64,000 nt of DNA from Salinibacillus aidingensis (GCF_039522525.1 NZ_BAAADO010000001.1:496001-560000); one strand, 5' to 3'; shown: positions 34,779 to 43,663, counted from the first letter of the stretch. Program-made: numbers and translations. The notes: generated by a model from the letters alone, not told the origin.

Positions 34779-35108
34779 TTATTTAATGGATATGTGTTCA
34801 TGATAATCACGTTCAATCGTCTGCAATGAAACCACCATGCCTTCAAGCAGGTGCTGGGCTTTATGATAGGCTTCCTGATTGATATTCAGCGGAAGCTCCA
34901 TTCTTAAATAGCCCCCTTCTTCTACATCCTGCTCAATCCGGGGTTCCACATCACAAAGTTGAATGACTGAATTGACTGCACCAAAGGATACAGCTGAAAC
35001 CGCCGCACAGACTAGATCGTGTCCATATGGTCCACTCTCAGCATGACCCTTTAATTCAAACGATTGAATTTCATTTTGATCATTACGATCAATGTGAACA
35101 TGAATCAT
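34779..35108 (-). CDS. prp: ribosomal-processing cysteine protease Prp (YsxB)
   Basis: 109 aa. Removes the N-terminal extension of L27. The catalytic pair is visible as histidine in LKGHAESGPYGHD and cysteine in LVCAAVSAVSFGAVN. Encoded between L21 and L27 in all organisms with the extended L27, which is the arrangement here. ATG at 35108 with AAGGA 9-10 bases upstream. Confidence 0.96.
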   Translation of the reverse strand: MIHVHIDRNDQNEIQSFELKGHAESGPYGHDLVCAAVSAVSFGAVNSVIQLCDVEPRIEQDVEEGGYLRMELPLNINQEAYHKAQHLLEGMVVSLQTIERDYHEHISIK

Positions 35109-35120
35109 ATAGAAAATTCC

Positions 35121-35429
35121 TTATGCATTAATTTTATCAATAACCACTTTTGTATACGGTTGACGATGACCCTGTTTACGCTGATAGTTTTTCTTTGGCT
35201 TATATTTGAACACCGTAATTTTCTTGCCACGGCCTTCTTTATCCACTTTAGCTGTAACACTTGCACCATCTACATATGGTGTGCCAACTTTTGTGTCCTC
35301 TCCACCAACGAAAAGAACTTTATCAAACGTAACGGTTTCGCCGGCATCAGCACCTAATTTTTCAACGAAGATTTCCTGACCTTCCTCTACTTTCAGCTGC
35401 TTTCCGCCTGTTTCAATAATAGCGTACAT
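35121..35429 (-). CDS. rplU: 50S ribosomal protein L21
   Basis: 102 aa from the ATG at 35429 (MYAIIETGGKQLKV), just after GAGGAGGTGCAAG; the 11-codon longer frame lies in the leader and is discarded. The C-terminal signature ITVFKYKPKKNYQRKQGHRQ binds 23S rRNA. First gene of rplU-prp-rpmA, under the L21 leader. Confidence 0.98.
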   Translation of the reverse strand: MYAIIETGGKQLKVEEGQEIFVEKLGADAGETVTFDKVLFVGGEDTKVGTPYVDGASVTAKVDKEGRGKKITVFKYKPKKNYQRKQGHRQPYTKVVIDKINA

Positions 35430-35435
35430 ACTTGC

Positions 35436-35530
35436 ACCTCCTCTTAGACTAAGACTCGCCATTCAGGTACTCAAGGCTGACCTGAGTTTTAAAACCTGTT
35501 CTGAGCGGTTGTAGCATACAGGTGCTACGA
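35436..35530 (-). promoter_or_regulatory. ribosomal protein L21 leader
   Basis: On the - strand this 5' leader contains two nested hairpins and the conserved blocks AGCACCTGTATGCT, CTCAGGTCAGCCTTGAGT, ACCTGAATGGCGAGTCTTAG and then the rplU ribosome site. This matches the L21 leader RNA of Bacilli, presumed to let L21 repress its own operon. Identified from memory of the motif and from its position. Confidence 0.85.
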
Positions 35531-35546
35531 CAAATACAACATTAAA

Positions 35547-35576
35547 ATATTAGCATCATTTATATGAATTTGTCAA
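35547..35576 (-). promoter_or_regulatory. sigma-A promoter of rplU-prp-rpmA
   Basis: TTGACA (35571-35576) and TAATAT (35547-35552) with an 18-base spacer. The -35 box lies inside the last codons of the RNase E/G gene. Confidence 0.75.
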
Positions 35577-37011
35577 TAGCGATTGCCATTGTATGACTAC
35601 GTTCCAACCATTTAAGGTCACCAATAAACTTTATCACAAATTCACGAGTTTCTAAAGGGTTTTTTTCAAGATAAATCGGGATTTTCATTCGTTTAGACAG
35701 GTCCTTGATATGAACATGCTTAATAAATGCATCGAACACATCCGGCCTCACTTCAACCAGAAAGGCCTCACAATCCTTTTTGCGGTATGAACATAACTCT
35801 CTTTCTAATTGATAGGCATGCGTTCGGGCTGTCCATGTTATTTCCTGCCGCTCACAAACCAATGAGGGGACATCCATCCCTTCCCTTTTTCGGGTCAGTT
35901 CAAGTATCCCCAGTCTTGTAAATCCCAAAACTTCGCAATAGACAGAATCCTGTTTTGCCTGCTTCTTCATTTCTGCGAGTACCCGCTGCTCATCCTGTTT
36001 GTTTTTCATACTGATAAAATCAATAAAAATCATCCCGGACAGGTTTCGGAGCTTTATCTGTCTGGCCGCTTCTTTAGCCGCTTCTAGATTTGCACCTAAA
36101 ACCGTTCGCTCCTTTGTCCACCTGCCCTTAAACTTTGCTGTGTTTACATCAATCACTGTCAGTGCCTCAGTTCTTTCAATAATAAGCTCAATACCTGATG
36201 TTAATTTTACCGTCCTTTGTGTAAGATTATTGATTGCCTGATTAACAGAGAGAGGCATTTCCTTATCCAGGTTATCTGTCCAGCGCACTTGGTCTGCTAC
36301 ATAAGGGTATTCCTGTTTGATAGAGCGGGCAGCCTCAATGTCATCAAAAATAATCTCCTCAACTGACACGGTTGCATATTTTCGAATCACACGTTCAGGG
36401 ATTTCCCTGTCTGCGAATAAAAGACCCGGCTTTTTAACAGACTTAGCCTGATGGTATAGTTTCTCCCACTTTTCCTGCAGTCGCTTCCATTCCTTTTCCA
36501 GGTCGTCTTGATCAGCCTGCAATGCTGATGTTCGAATAATCGCTCCTTCACTTGAAGCAGACGAATCTTCAACGCTTGACTGCACTCGAAGTTTTTCCTC
36601 TTGATTGATTCGTTTGGAGGCTGCCCAATAGCTGCTATACGGCATATAAATGAAATAGTGCCCGGGAACGGTTACATTTGCGGTTACCCTTGGGCCCTTC
36701 TGATCATAAGCATCCTTTGTCACCTGAACAATAATATTCATGCCTTCATGAACATAGTGCTCAATCGGTTGTCCTGTGTCTTTTCGTGCAGCAGGTATCT
36801 CTTTTTTCGGTAAAAAGGAAAGCTTTTTCTGTCCGATATCAACAAATGCCGCCTGAAGACCATGATCGACTCTTCTTATCCTTCCAGCATAGATGTTTCC
36901 CACTAACGATGTCTGATCAGATCGGTCAATAAAAAAATGCTCCAGTTGATGACCATCCATAAGCAGGGCTGTTTTTTCAGTTGTTCCGGTTTGAATGTAC
37001 AGCTTTTTCAC
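35560..37011 (-). CDS. rng: ribonuclease E/G family protein
   Basis: Endoribonuclease of the RNase E/G family, which cuts A+U-rich single-stranded RNA in mRNA turnover and rRNA maturation. 483 aa from a GTG, 8 bases after GGAG. An S1-like RNA-binding part is at residues 35-130 (NIYAGRIRRVDHGLQAAFVDIG). The two catalytic aspartates are in LTVIDVNTAKFKG (about 280) and GMIFIDFISMKNK (about 325). The CPxCxGxG zinc-link that joins dimers in E. coli RNase E is missing (only SLVCERQ remains). B. subtilis lacks this enzyme, but other Bacillaceae have it upstream of rplU. Confidence 0.93.
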   Translation of the reverse strand: MKKLYIQTGTTEKTALLMDGHQLEHFFIDRSDQTSLVGNIYAGRIRRVDHGLQAAFVDIGQKKLSFLPKKEIPAARKDTGQPIEHYVHEGMNIIVQVTKDAYDQKGPRVTANVTVPGHYFIYMPYSSYWAASKRINQEEKLRVQSSVEDSSASSEGAIIRTSALQADQDDLEKEWKRLQEKWEKLYHQAKSVKKPGLLFADREIPERVIRKYATVSVEEIIFDDIEAARSIKQEYPYVADQVRWTDNLDKEMPLSVNQAINNLTQRTVKLTSGIELIIERTEALTVIDVNTAKFKGRWTKERTVLGANLEAAKEAARQIKLRNLSGMIFIDFISMKNKQDEQRVLAEMKKQAKQDSVYCEVLGFTRLGILELTRKREGMDVPSLVCERQEITWTARTHAYQLERELCSYRKKDCEAFLVEVRPDVFDAFIKHVHIKDLSKRMKIPIYLEKNPLETREFVIKFIGDLKWLERSHTMAIAIDKFI

Positions 37012-37025
37012 GTTGATCGCTCCAA

Positions 37026-37895
37026 TTATGTGTACCCAATCTTTGCAAGCTCCTTCATTTGTATATGGGGAGACTTTCGTTCAAAAAACGCCCGCAGACA
37101 TTGATCCTCTTCTACAGTAGCTGATGAGTCGGTATCAAATTGCACATTAATTTGATGGTGTCTTCCTTTATAAAATTTCTGTAGCACCTCATTTACGGTT
37201 TCTGAAGAGGAAGCTGGTACCAGCAGGTTTCGATTGCTATGAGATTGGGGCTGATGATAGCGTGCCATTAAATGACGAATAAAAACATAGTGTTTTCGTT
37301 TCCATTCTAGACGATTTTCAATAAAAAGAAAACCAGCCAGAAGCAACGTGTGAAAGGTCAGCCAATGATTTACCGTGGCAATCGATAATCCAATCAGAAT
37401 ACACAGAACAGATAGATAAATTGTATATCCCAATACCTTTTTAAAAGGCAGTTTATAGGATAAGAGCAATAATAGAATTCTACCCCCATCTAACGGATAA
37501 ATGGGAAGGAGATTAAAAAATAACAGCTGCAGATTATATACGATCGCGTACTCTAGAAGATATACCGGAAACAGCTCTACTGCCATCAATTGTGTTAATA
37601 AAACATGAATCCAGATATGCTGAATAGGCCCTGCAAGAACAACCAGGAACTCTTCTTTATAGGAACGAGTAAAATATTCTTCTGTATCCATCACGCCGCC
37701 AAAGGGCCAGAACATGACATTAGTAATCCTCCAGCGAAAAAAAAGAGCCATTCCTACATGGCCCATTTCATGAATGAAAATCAAACAAAAAATAATGGCA
37801 ATTTCAACAAAAGATCCTGTTATTACCCCTAAAAACAGGACCAGCCAAAGTAAAGGATGGATATGAAATTGTGATAGAAATTTAGGCCTGGTCAT
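37026..37895 (-). CDS. spoIVFB: SpoIVFB, membrane metalloprotease for pro-sigma-K
   Basis: Site-2-type intramembrane protease in the outer forespore membrane that cleaves pro-sigma-K late in sporulation. 289 aa from the ATG at 37895; a TTG one codon earlier has slightly better spacing from AAGGTGA. The zinc site is IFIHEMGHVGMALFF and the second motif is YPLDGGRILLLLL. About six membrane segments cover residues 15-190; a C-terminal CBS-like cytoplasmic region follows. Its start overlaps the end of spoIVFA. Confidence 0.95.
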   Translation of the reverse strand: MTRPKFLSQFHIHPLLWLVLFLGVITGSFVEIAIIFCLIFIHEMGHVGMALFFRWRITNVMFWPFGGVMDTEEYFTRSYKEEFLVVLAGPIQHIWIHVLLTQLMAVELFPVYLLEYAIVYNLQLLFFNLLPIYPLDGGRILLLLLSYKLPFKKVLGYTIYLSVLCILIGLSIATVNHWLTFHTLLLAGFLFIENRLEWKRKHYVFIRHLMARYHQPQSHSNRNLLVPASSSETVNEVLQKFYKGRHHQINVQFDTDSSATVEEDQCLRAFFERKSPHIQMKELAKIGYT

Positions 37896-38679
37896 CAACT
37901 TGCATCACCTTCACAGGATCTATAAAACGCTGATCCTCCTGAATTGCGAAATATAAAGTCGGCTGTCCCTCACTTGATTGTGAATCCAAACTGCCGATTA
38001 CTTCATTCTGGGAAACAAACTGATATTGAAAGACGTCAATTTCATTCAAGTGTCCATAGATGGAATTCGTACCATCTGCATGCTGGATAACAATCGTTTT
38101 CCCCGTATCCCGTTTATTGCCCGCGAATATCACCGAGCCTGCCTTCATGGAGGTAACTTCCATGTTATCTGTATTTCCTACTTCAATAAGTACCCCCTCT
38201 CCATTTTGCTGAAAGGACTGACTAATAACACCATTTACGGGCAAAATCAGACCATTTTCACCTGCAGCCCGCTCAACATTTTTTTCATTTTCCATAAATG
38301 CAAAAGGGGTACCTAAATTCTCCCGATACCAGCCCTGAACCTTTGCAAATGGAAATTCATCTGTCAAAGCATTCACAAGAAAGGCTTTTGGTCTTTGGAA
38401 TGCCTCTGAATCCACTCTCAAAATAATAGCAGTAGAAAAAAAGATGATAGCTGCCAGAAGTGCCTTAAAAACAAAAGATGGGATCCAATTTTTTTCTGTC
38501 TGCTGTTTCCCATTTCTATGATCAGGATTTCTATTTGAATGAATAGAAGGAAAATAACCGTGCTTCTCTTCTTCTTGAACCATGGAAGCACTCCAGTGGG
38601 AGCTTGTCCCATTTCTCTTTTTCAGATTTTTCCGTTTAGCAATATTCTGACGGACTTCACGAATACTTTTACGGCTCAA
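37882..38679 (-). CDS. spoIVFA: SpoIVFA, holder of SpoIVFB
   Basis: 265 aa from a TTG codon after GAGGT. A positively charged cytoplasmic N terminus is followed by one membrane segment (about residues 72-92, VFKALLAAIIFFSTAIIL) and a C-terminal M23/LytM-like domain in the intermembrane space (TIVIQHADGTNSIYGHLNEI, VIGSLDSQSS). The domain lacks a clear full set of zinc ligands, as in the family. It keeps SpoIVFB inactive until cut by SpoIVB. Translationally overlapped with spoIVFB. Confidence 0.93.
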   Translation of the reverse strand: MSRKSIREVRQNIAKRKNLKKRNGTSSHWSASMVQEEEKHGYFPSIHSNRNPDHRNGKQQTEKNWIPSFVFKALLAAIIFFSTAIILRVDSEAFQRPKAFLVNALTDEFPFAKVQGWYRENLGTPFAFMENEKNVERAAGENGLILPVNGVISQSFQQNGEGVLIEVGNTDNMEVTSMKAGSVIFAGNKRDTGKTIVIQHADGTNSIYGHLNEIDVFQYQFVSQNEVIGSLDSQSSEGQPTLYFAIQEDQRFIDPVKVMQVDDQA

Positions 38680-38748
38680 TTTACCTCATCCCTTACATTA
38701 AGTGTTTGTACAAGTCTATTCAATTCCTTGCAAATTATGACTTGGAGA

Positions 38749-38776
38749 TAGAAAAGCGGAGGCGCTTTGACTATAT
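38749..38776. repeat. fragment of the dispersed repeat
   Basis: AGAAAAGCGGAGGCG followed by a short unrelated stretch. This is the edge sequence of the 121-bp repeat family (compare 58955 and 59077) without its hairpin, so probably a remnant. Confidence 0.6.
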
Positions 38777-38840
38777 CAGGTGATAAATGTTCAAAATGTG
38801 CGTTTTTTAGCACTAAAAAAAATAATTTTCATAAATAATC

Positions 38841-38869
38841 TTGCAATTCCTAAAATTACGTTATATCAT
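38841..38869 (+). promoter_or_regulatory. promoter of glnK-amt
   Basis: TTGCAA (38841-38846) and TATCAT (38864-38869) with a 17-base spacer; transcription would start near 38876. The upstream nitrogen box overlaps the -10 element. Confidence 0.65.
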
Positions 38870-38897
38870 ATTACACAAGATGTTAATTTTCCTAACA
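38859..38897 (+). promoter_or_regulatory. two GlnR/TnrA boxes
   Basis: The consensus TGTNA-N7-TNACA is matched exactly at 38881-38897 (TGTTA, 7 bases, TAACA) and with one mismatch at 38859-38875 (CGTTA, 7 bases, TTACA). The boxes are 5 bases apart. The first covers the -10 box and the second the start of the mRNA, a layout expected for repression by GlnR (or TnrA) rather than activation. Confidence 0.78.
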
Positions 38898-38917
38898 TTA
38901 AGTGGGGGTGAAAAAAT

Positions 38918-39262
38918 ATGAAGAAAATTGAATGCATTATTCGACCTGAAAAATTCTCTGAACTACGTCAAAAACTGGGTGATTTTGGTATTTACGGTCT
39001 TACAGTAACGGAAGCAGCAGGATGTGGACTACAGGAAGGAAAAACAGGTGTGTACAGGGGGAATGAATACGAGATTAATTTATTTCCGAAGATCAAAATT
39101 GAAATGGTCCTTACAGAAGACATGACAGGTGAAGTCATTACATTAATTAAAGAAATTTGCGGTGAGGGAAATGTAGGAGACGGAAAGATTTTTGTCATGC
39201 CTGTAGAAGATGTGATTCGTATTCGAACAGGTGAAAATGGCGTTGGGGCAATAAGCTCTTAA
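38918..39262 (+). CDS. glnK: PII nitrogen regulator GlnK
   Basis: Trimeric PII signal protein that senses ATP/ADP and 2-oxoglutarate and controls the ammonium channel encoded next. 114 aa. The N terminus MKKIECIIRPEKFSELRQKL, the T-loop region YRGNEYEIN and the C-loop GDGKIFVMPVEDVIRIRTGENG are typical. The T-loop tyrosine of EYEIN is kept, unlike B. subtilis GlnK as I recall it. ATG at 38918 after GGGGGTG. Operon with amt, under two GlnR/TnrA boxes. Confidence 0.96.
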   Translation: MKKIECIIRPEKFSELRQKLGDFGIYGLTVTEAAGCGLQEGKTGVYRGNEYEINLFPKIKIEMVLTEDMTGEVITLIKEICGEGNVGDGKIFVMPVEDVIRIRTGENGVGAISS

Positions 39263-39301
39263 AGTGACTTTGGATATAAAGAATAAAAGGAGATGAATGG
39301 A

Positions 39302-40594
39302 ATGGAATCTGTTGATATGTCATGGGTCATGCTCGGAACAATTTTAGTCTTTTTCATGCATGCTGGTTTCTCTATGGTAGAGACGGGTTTTACCCGCTCT
39401 AAGAACTCTTTAAATATCCTGATGAAAAACTTCCTGACGATATCCATTGGAGCTGTATTATACTTTATTGTCGGATATGGCTTCATGTTTGGTACCGATG
39501 CATTTGGATTTATTGGTACAGATGGATTCGTATTAAACGGCGTGGAAGATATCGGATTTTTTATCTTCCAGTCAATGTTTGCAGCTACATGTGCAACGAT
39601 TATCTCTGGTGCAGTTGCAGAACGCATCAAATTAAATAGTTATATTTTACTAACTATCGTTATGACTGCTTTTATTTATCCAGTTGTAGGTCACTGGGTA
39701 TGGGGAGGAGGCTGGCTTTCTGAATTAGGTTTTGTTGATTTTGCCGGTTCTACTGTTGTTCACTTTACTGGTGCTGCAGGTGCCATCGCTGCAGTCATGC
39801 TGTTGGGTGCCCGTATTGGTAAATATTCCAAAGATGGCAAGAGCAATGTTATACCAGCCAGTAATGTTCCATTAGGGGCATTGGGTGTCTTCTTACTATG
39901 GTTTGGCTGGTTTGGATTTAATGGAGGCAGTGCTTTAGCAGCTGACGTAACTGTAGTACCTCACGTTATTTCCACAACCATGCTATCCGCATCAGCCGCT
40001 GTTATAGCATCTGCCTACTACTCATCACTAAGATATAAGAAGATTGATGCATCATTAACCCTAAATGGTGCCCTTGGCGGTCTAGTGGGGATTACTGCAG
40101 GTACCGCTGCTGTATCGTTAACTGGTTCGATAATCATTGGGCTTATATCAGGTATCGTTTTAGTTGAGGGAGTTGCTTTTGTTGACAGAAACTTAAAGCT
40201 TGATGATCCTGTTGGGGCTATAGCTGTTCATGGTGCATGCGGAATTTGGGGTACAATTGCCGTTGGATTCTTCGCTACTGATGGTGGACTGTTCTATGGT
40301 GGTGGTGCCACTCTATTAGGGATCCAGGCTCTGGGAGTTGTTGCTACTTTTGCATGGACGTTTATTATGACTTTCATCGTGTTTGGTGTGATAAAAGCAG
40401 TAGCCGGTATAAGAGTATCCGAAGAAGAGGAAATATCGGGACTTGATTTTGCTGAGCACGGATCGCAGGCGTATGAACTGAAGGATATCATGGTTACAAC
40501 TCCTCCAGCCAGACAATCTAATACGGGGCCTACCGGAGCTACCTTAGTTGAAAGGCTGGATCAATTGCATGGAAAATCAATCAAAATGGATTAA
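39302..40594 (+). CDS. amt: ammonium transporter Amt
   Basis: Trimeric membrane channel for ammonium/ammonia uptake. 430 aa from the ATG at 39302 (MESVDMSWVM), 9 bases after AAAGGAG; the frame's earlier ATG lies against the ribosome site. Eleven membrane segments are expected. Visible conserved parts are MVETGFTRSKN, the twin histidines in TVVHFTGAAGA and AVHGACGIWGTIAVG, and LWFGWFGFNGGSA. The cytoplasmic C-terminal tail (about 60 residues) would contact GlnK. Ends at a strong terminator. Confidence 0.97.
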   Translation: MESVDMSWVMLGTILVFFMHAGFSMVETGFTRSKNSLNILMKNFLTISIGAVLYFIVGYGFMFGTDAFGFIGTDGFVLNGVEDIGFFIFQSMFAATCATIISGAVAERIKLNSYILLTIVMTAFIYPVVGHWVWGGGWLSELGFVDFAGSTVVHFTGAAGAIAAVMLLGARIGKYSKDGKSNVIPASNVPLGALGVFLLWFGWFGFNGGSALAADVTVVPHVISTTMLSASAAVIASAYYSSLRYKKIDASLTLNGALGGLVGITAGTAAVSLTGSIIIGLISGIVLVEGVAFVDRNLKLDDPVGAIAVHGACGIWGTIAVGFFATDGGLFYGGGATLLGIQALGVVATFAWTFIMTFIVFGVIKAVAGIRVSEEEEISGLDFAEHGSQAYELKDIMVTTPPARQSNTGPTGATLVERLDQLHGKSIKMD

Positions 40595-40641
40595 ATCCGC
40601 TTAAAAATTAAAGAAACTTTATAAAATCATTGAAAAAATAT

Positions 40642-40670
40642 AGGCCCAGTGAACATTCACTGGGCCTTTT
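40642..40670 (+). terminator. terminator of glnK-amt
   Basis: Perfect 12-bp stem AGGCCCAGTGAA / TTCACTGGGCCT with a 2-base centre, then TTT. Confidence 0.88.
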
Positions 40671-40723
40671 GTCGGTCATATTTAATAATTCTTGTTTAAA
40701 AGCCATCCAGGTAAGCAAATGAT

Positions 40724-42568
40724 TCAAATTACTTTTACATCATAAGTCCGTAACCAATAATTAATCTGACATAGATGTGCAATTAATTGTGGTCCCTTCA
40801 TTAACTGACCAAACCACGGATCTTTAAAATCTGCCCCCTCACTTCTTATAATGTCTTCTATTTTTCTTCTTTGTATAAACTCAAATAACGGAGCATCTGA
40901 ATCCTCTAAAATTTCCTTCATCCACTCTGTAACTGCTTTGGTATATTCCGGCTGAAACGTTTTAGGATATGGACTTTTTTTACGATAAAGAATTTCGTTT
41001 GGCAATAATCCTTCTAACGCTTTACGTAAAATTCCTTTTTCACGATTTCCATACATTTTTAAATCCCATGGGATATTCCACACATACTCCACCAATTTAT
41101 GGTCAGCAAATGGAACGCGTACTTCCAGACTAGCTCCCATACTCATTCGATCTTTTCGGTCCAACAGTTGCTGCATGAACCATTGCATATTTAAATAAAA
41201 CAATTCCCGGCGTTTAGTATCTTCCGGTCTTTCCCCTTCTAAATAAGGGGTTTCTTCTATCGTTTCCTGATATCGATCGTTAACGTAGGTTTTGAGGTCT
41301 AATTTTCTTTGCCATTCAGGATGTAACAAGGAAATCCTTGAATCCAGCGAAGTCATCCACGGAAATCCTGCATTTTCATTTGTTTCTGGATGGTGGAACC
41401 ATGGATATCCTCCAAAAATTTCATCCGCACACTCTCCTGATAAACTTACAGTCGTATGTTTCTTTATTTGTTTACAAAACCATAATAACGAGGAATCAAT
41501 ATCCGCCATGCCTGGCTGATCTCTTAATTCTACCGCTTGTTTCAGTAGACTGGCCAACTCATAACCGCTTATGATCTCATTATGATGGTCTGTAGAGAAA
41601 TGGCTGACCATCTTTTTAATCCACGGTCCGTCACTGGAAGGCTGGAAACGACTAGATTGGAAATGTTGATCATTCCCTTCATAATCCACAGAAAAGGTGG
41701 TTAAAGGTCCATTTCCTTTACGTTCAAAATACTGTGAGGCAATGGCAGTAATTGCACTGGAATCCACTCCTCCAGAAAGAAATGTAGACACAGGGACATC
41801 GGCGATTAATTGTCTCGTCACAGCATCGATAAATAGTTCTCTTACCCTTTGAGCCGTTTCTTCAACGGAATCATGATGTTCATAGCTTTTGACATTCCAA
41901 TAACGGGTAATCTTCACACCATCTTTAGTAAATATCAGCGCATGGCCAGGACGTAATTCCTGTATATTTTTAAAGATGCCATGACCTGGTGTTCTCGAAG
42001 GGCCTAAGCCAAAAATTTCACTCAACCCATCTCGATCAACTTCAGTTTTCACGTTTGGATGGGCCAATAGAGCCTTTAATTCAGAACCAAACAAAAACTT
42101 ACTATTTTCATTTAAGAAAAACAAGGGCTTTACACCCAGACGATCTCTTGCCAGAAAAAGTTGTTCTTTTTCTTCGTCCCAAATTCCAAATGCATAAATG
42201 CCATTAAGATACTCCACACAATCTTCTTTCCATTCTATATAGGCTGTAAGCAGCACTTCTGTGTCAGAAGTTGTTTGAAATGAGTAACCCTTTTTTACTA
42301 ATATCCTTCTTAAATCTTCGGTATTATAAAGCTCCCCATTATAAACAAGCGTATAAAGATTCTCTTTAAATTGCTTAATCATTGGCTGTTTTCCACCTTC
42401 AAGATCCACAACTGCCAGTCTTTTATGACCAAGTGCAACATGTCTGTTAATCCACACATTTGAGTCATCTGGTCCTCGTAAGCTTAGCGTATCTGTCATT
42501 TTTTTCAACCAGAACCGCTCTGATTCTAAATCCTTTTTCCAGTCAATCATTCCTGTAATTCCACACAT
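40724..42568 (-). CDS. asnB: asparagine synthase, glutamine-hydrolysing (AsnO-like)
   Basis: Makes asparagine from aspartate, glutamine and ATP. 614 aa from the ATG at 42568 so that the catalytic cysteine is residue 2 (MCGITGMIDW), preceded by AAGGATG; the 17-codon longer frame would bury it. The class II glutaminase domain (RGPDDSN, LVYNGELYN) is followed by the synthetase domain with PP-loop FLSGGVDSSAI and SLSGECADEIFGGYPW. The length equals the sporulation-associated AsnO (YisO) of B. subtilis. It lies convergent to glnK-amt, in a nitrogen block. Confidence 0.93.
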   Translation of the reverse strand: MCGITGMIDWKKDLESERFWLKKMTDTLSLRGPDDSNVWINRHVALGHKRLAVVDLEGGKQPMIKQFKENLYTLVYNGELYNTEDLRRILVKKGYSFQTTSDTEVLLTAYIEWKEDCVEYLNGIYAFGIWDEEKEQLFLARDRLGVKPLFFLNENSKFLFGSELKALLAHPNVKTEVDRDGLSEIFGLGPSRTPGHGIFKNIQELRPGHALIFTKDGVKITRYWNVKSYEHHDSVEETAQRVRELFIDAVTRQLIADVPVSTFLSGGVDSSAITAIASQYFERKGNGPLTTFSVDYEGNDQHFQSSRFQPSSDGPWIKKMVSHFSTDHHNEIISGYELASLLKQAVELRDQPGMADIDSSLLWFCKQIKKHTTVSLSGECADEIFGGYPWFHHPETNENAGFPWMTSLDSRISLLHPEWQRKLDLKTYVNDRYQETIEETPYLEGERPEDTKRRELFYLNMQWFMQQLLDRKDRMSMGASLEVRVPFADHKLVEYVWNIPWDLKMYGNREKGILRKALEGLLPNEILYRKKSPYPKTFQPEYTKAVTEWMKEILEDSDAPLFEFIQRRKIEDIIRSEGADFKDPWFGQLMKGPQLIAHLCQINYWLRTYDVKVI

Positions 42569-42831
42569 AAGAGTTTCATCCTTCCCAAGATGCATAAATA
42601 TTATTTCTGTATAAAACAAGACTTCAATCTGGCACCCTGATGGGCAGCGAAACTTATCAAGCCATTTACGAGCTGTTGATCCCCCACCCTCAACATTTGT
42701 TCTACCAATAATTAGAGGTGATAATATTACAACTCGTTATACTGTTATAAAACTATTCTATGATTTGAAATTACATCATATTCCTTTTCGATAACCTAAT
42801 ATTTTATATAAAGCGCTTTCATTTTATGAAG

Positions 42832-42860
42832 AAAAAAGAGGACTGGCAGGGCCAATCCTC
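42832..42860 (-). terminator. terminator of minC-minD
   Basis: Stem GAGGA-TGGC / GCCA-TCCTC with one mismatch, 3-base loop and TTTTTTC on the - strand, just after the minD stop. I see no gene or clear element in the rest of the 42569-42862 gap, which would hold the asparagine synthase leader and promoter. Confidence 0.75.
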
Positions 42861-42862
42861 AA

Positions 42863-43663
42863 TTACGATTTCACTCCGAAAAATTTCTTCACTTTTGCCA
42901 TGATGCCTTTATCATCCTCTAAGGACATCAAGGGTACTGATTCACCAAGAATTCTTCGTGCTATATTACGATAGGAAATAGATGCTTTTGTATCTGGTTG
43001 AAACGCTACTGGCTCTCCATGATGAGACGATTTAATCACCTCATCATCATCAGCCACAATACCCAGCAAATCTACGGCCAGTATCTCTACTATATCGCTT
43101 ATATCCAGCATATCACCTGATTTGACCATATGGGTACGTATACGATTAATGATAAGATGAGGAGATCCAATTCCCTCTTCTTTTTCCAATAATCCGATGA
43201 TACGATCCGCATCACGCACACTGGATTTTTCCGGAGTGGTTACAACAACAGCTTTGTCAGCCCCGGCAATTGCATTTTTATATCCCTGTTCGATACCGGC
43301 TGGACAGTCAATAAGTATATAATCGTAGTCCTGCTTAAGCTCAGCTACGATTCTCTGAATACCCTCAGGTGTTACTGCCGATTTGTCACTCGTTTGTGAT
43401 GCCGGAAGGAGATGAAGGCAATCAAACCTTTTATCTCTTACTAGTGCCTGTTTTACACGACAGCGCTCCTGAACAACGTCGACCACATCATAAACAATTC
43501 TATTTTCCAAGCCCATGACTACATCAAGATTTCGCAGACCAATATCGGTATCAAGCAGACATACTTTTTTTCCTAATAAGGCAAGACTTGTACCAACATT
43601 TGCCGTTGTTGTCGTTTTTCCTACACCGCCTTTACCAGACGTTATTACAATTGCCTCACCCAT
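42863..43663 (-). CDS. minD: septum-site determining ATPase MinD
   Basis: Membrane-associated ATPase that places the division inhibitor MinC at the poles. 266 aa. The deviant Walker A is GKGGVGKTTTTANVG (residues 10-24), switch II is DYILIDCPAGIE, and the C-terminal amphipathic helix is AKVKKFFGVKS. It overlaps minC by 8 bases. ATG after GAGGAG. Confidence 0.98.
   Translation of the reverse strand: MGEAIVITSGKGGVGKTTTTANVGTSLALLGKKVCLLDTDIGLRNLDVVMGLENRIVYDVVDVVQERCRVKQALVRDKRFDCLHLLPASQTSDKSAVTPEGIQRIVAELKQDYDYILIDCPAGIEQGYKNAIAGADKAVVVTTPEKSSVRDADRIIGLLEKEEGIGSPHLIINRIRTHMVKSGDMLDISDIVEILAVDLLGIVADDDEVIKSSHHGEPVAFQPDTKASISYRNIARRILGESVPLMSLEDDKGIMAKVKKFFGVKS

Noticed and set aside
42569..42715. 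Open frame continuing upstream of the asparagine synthase start (contains a CPSGC segment)
   Set aside because: It would add residues before the catalytic cysteine, which must be N-terminal, and no start codon or ribosome site supports it.
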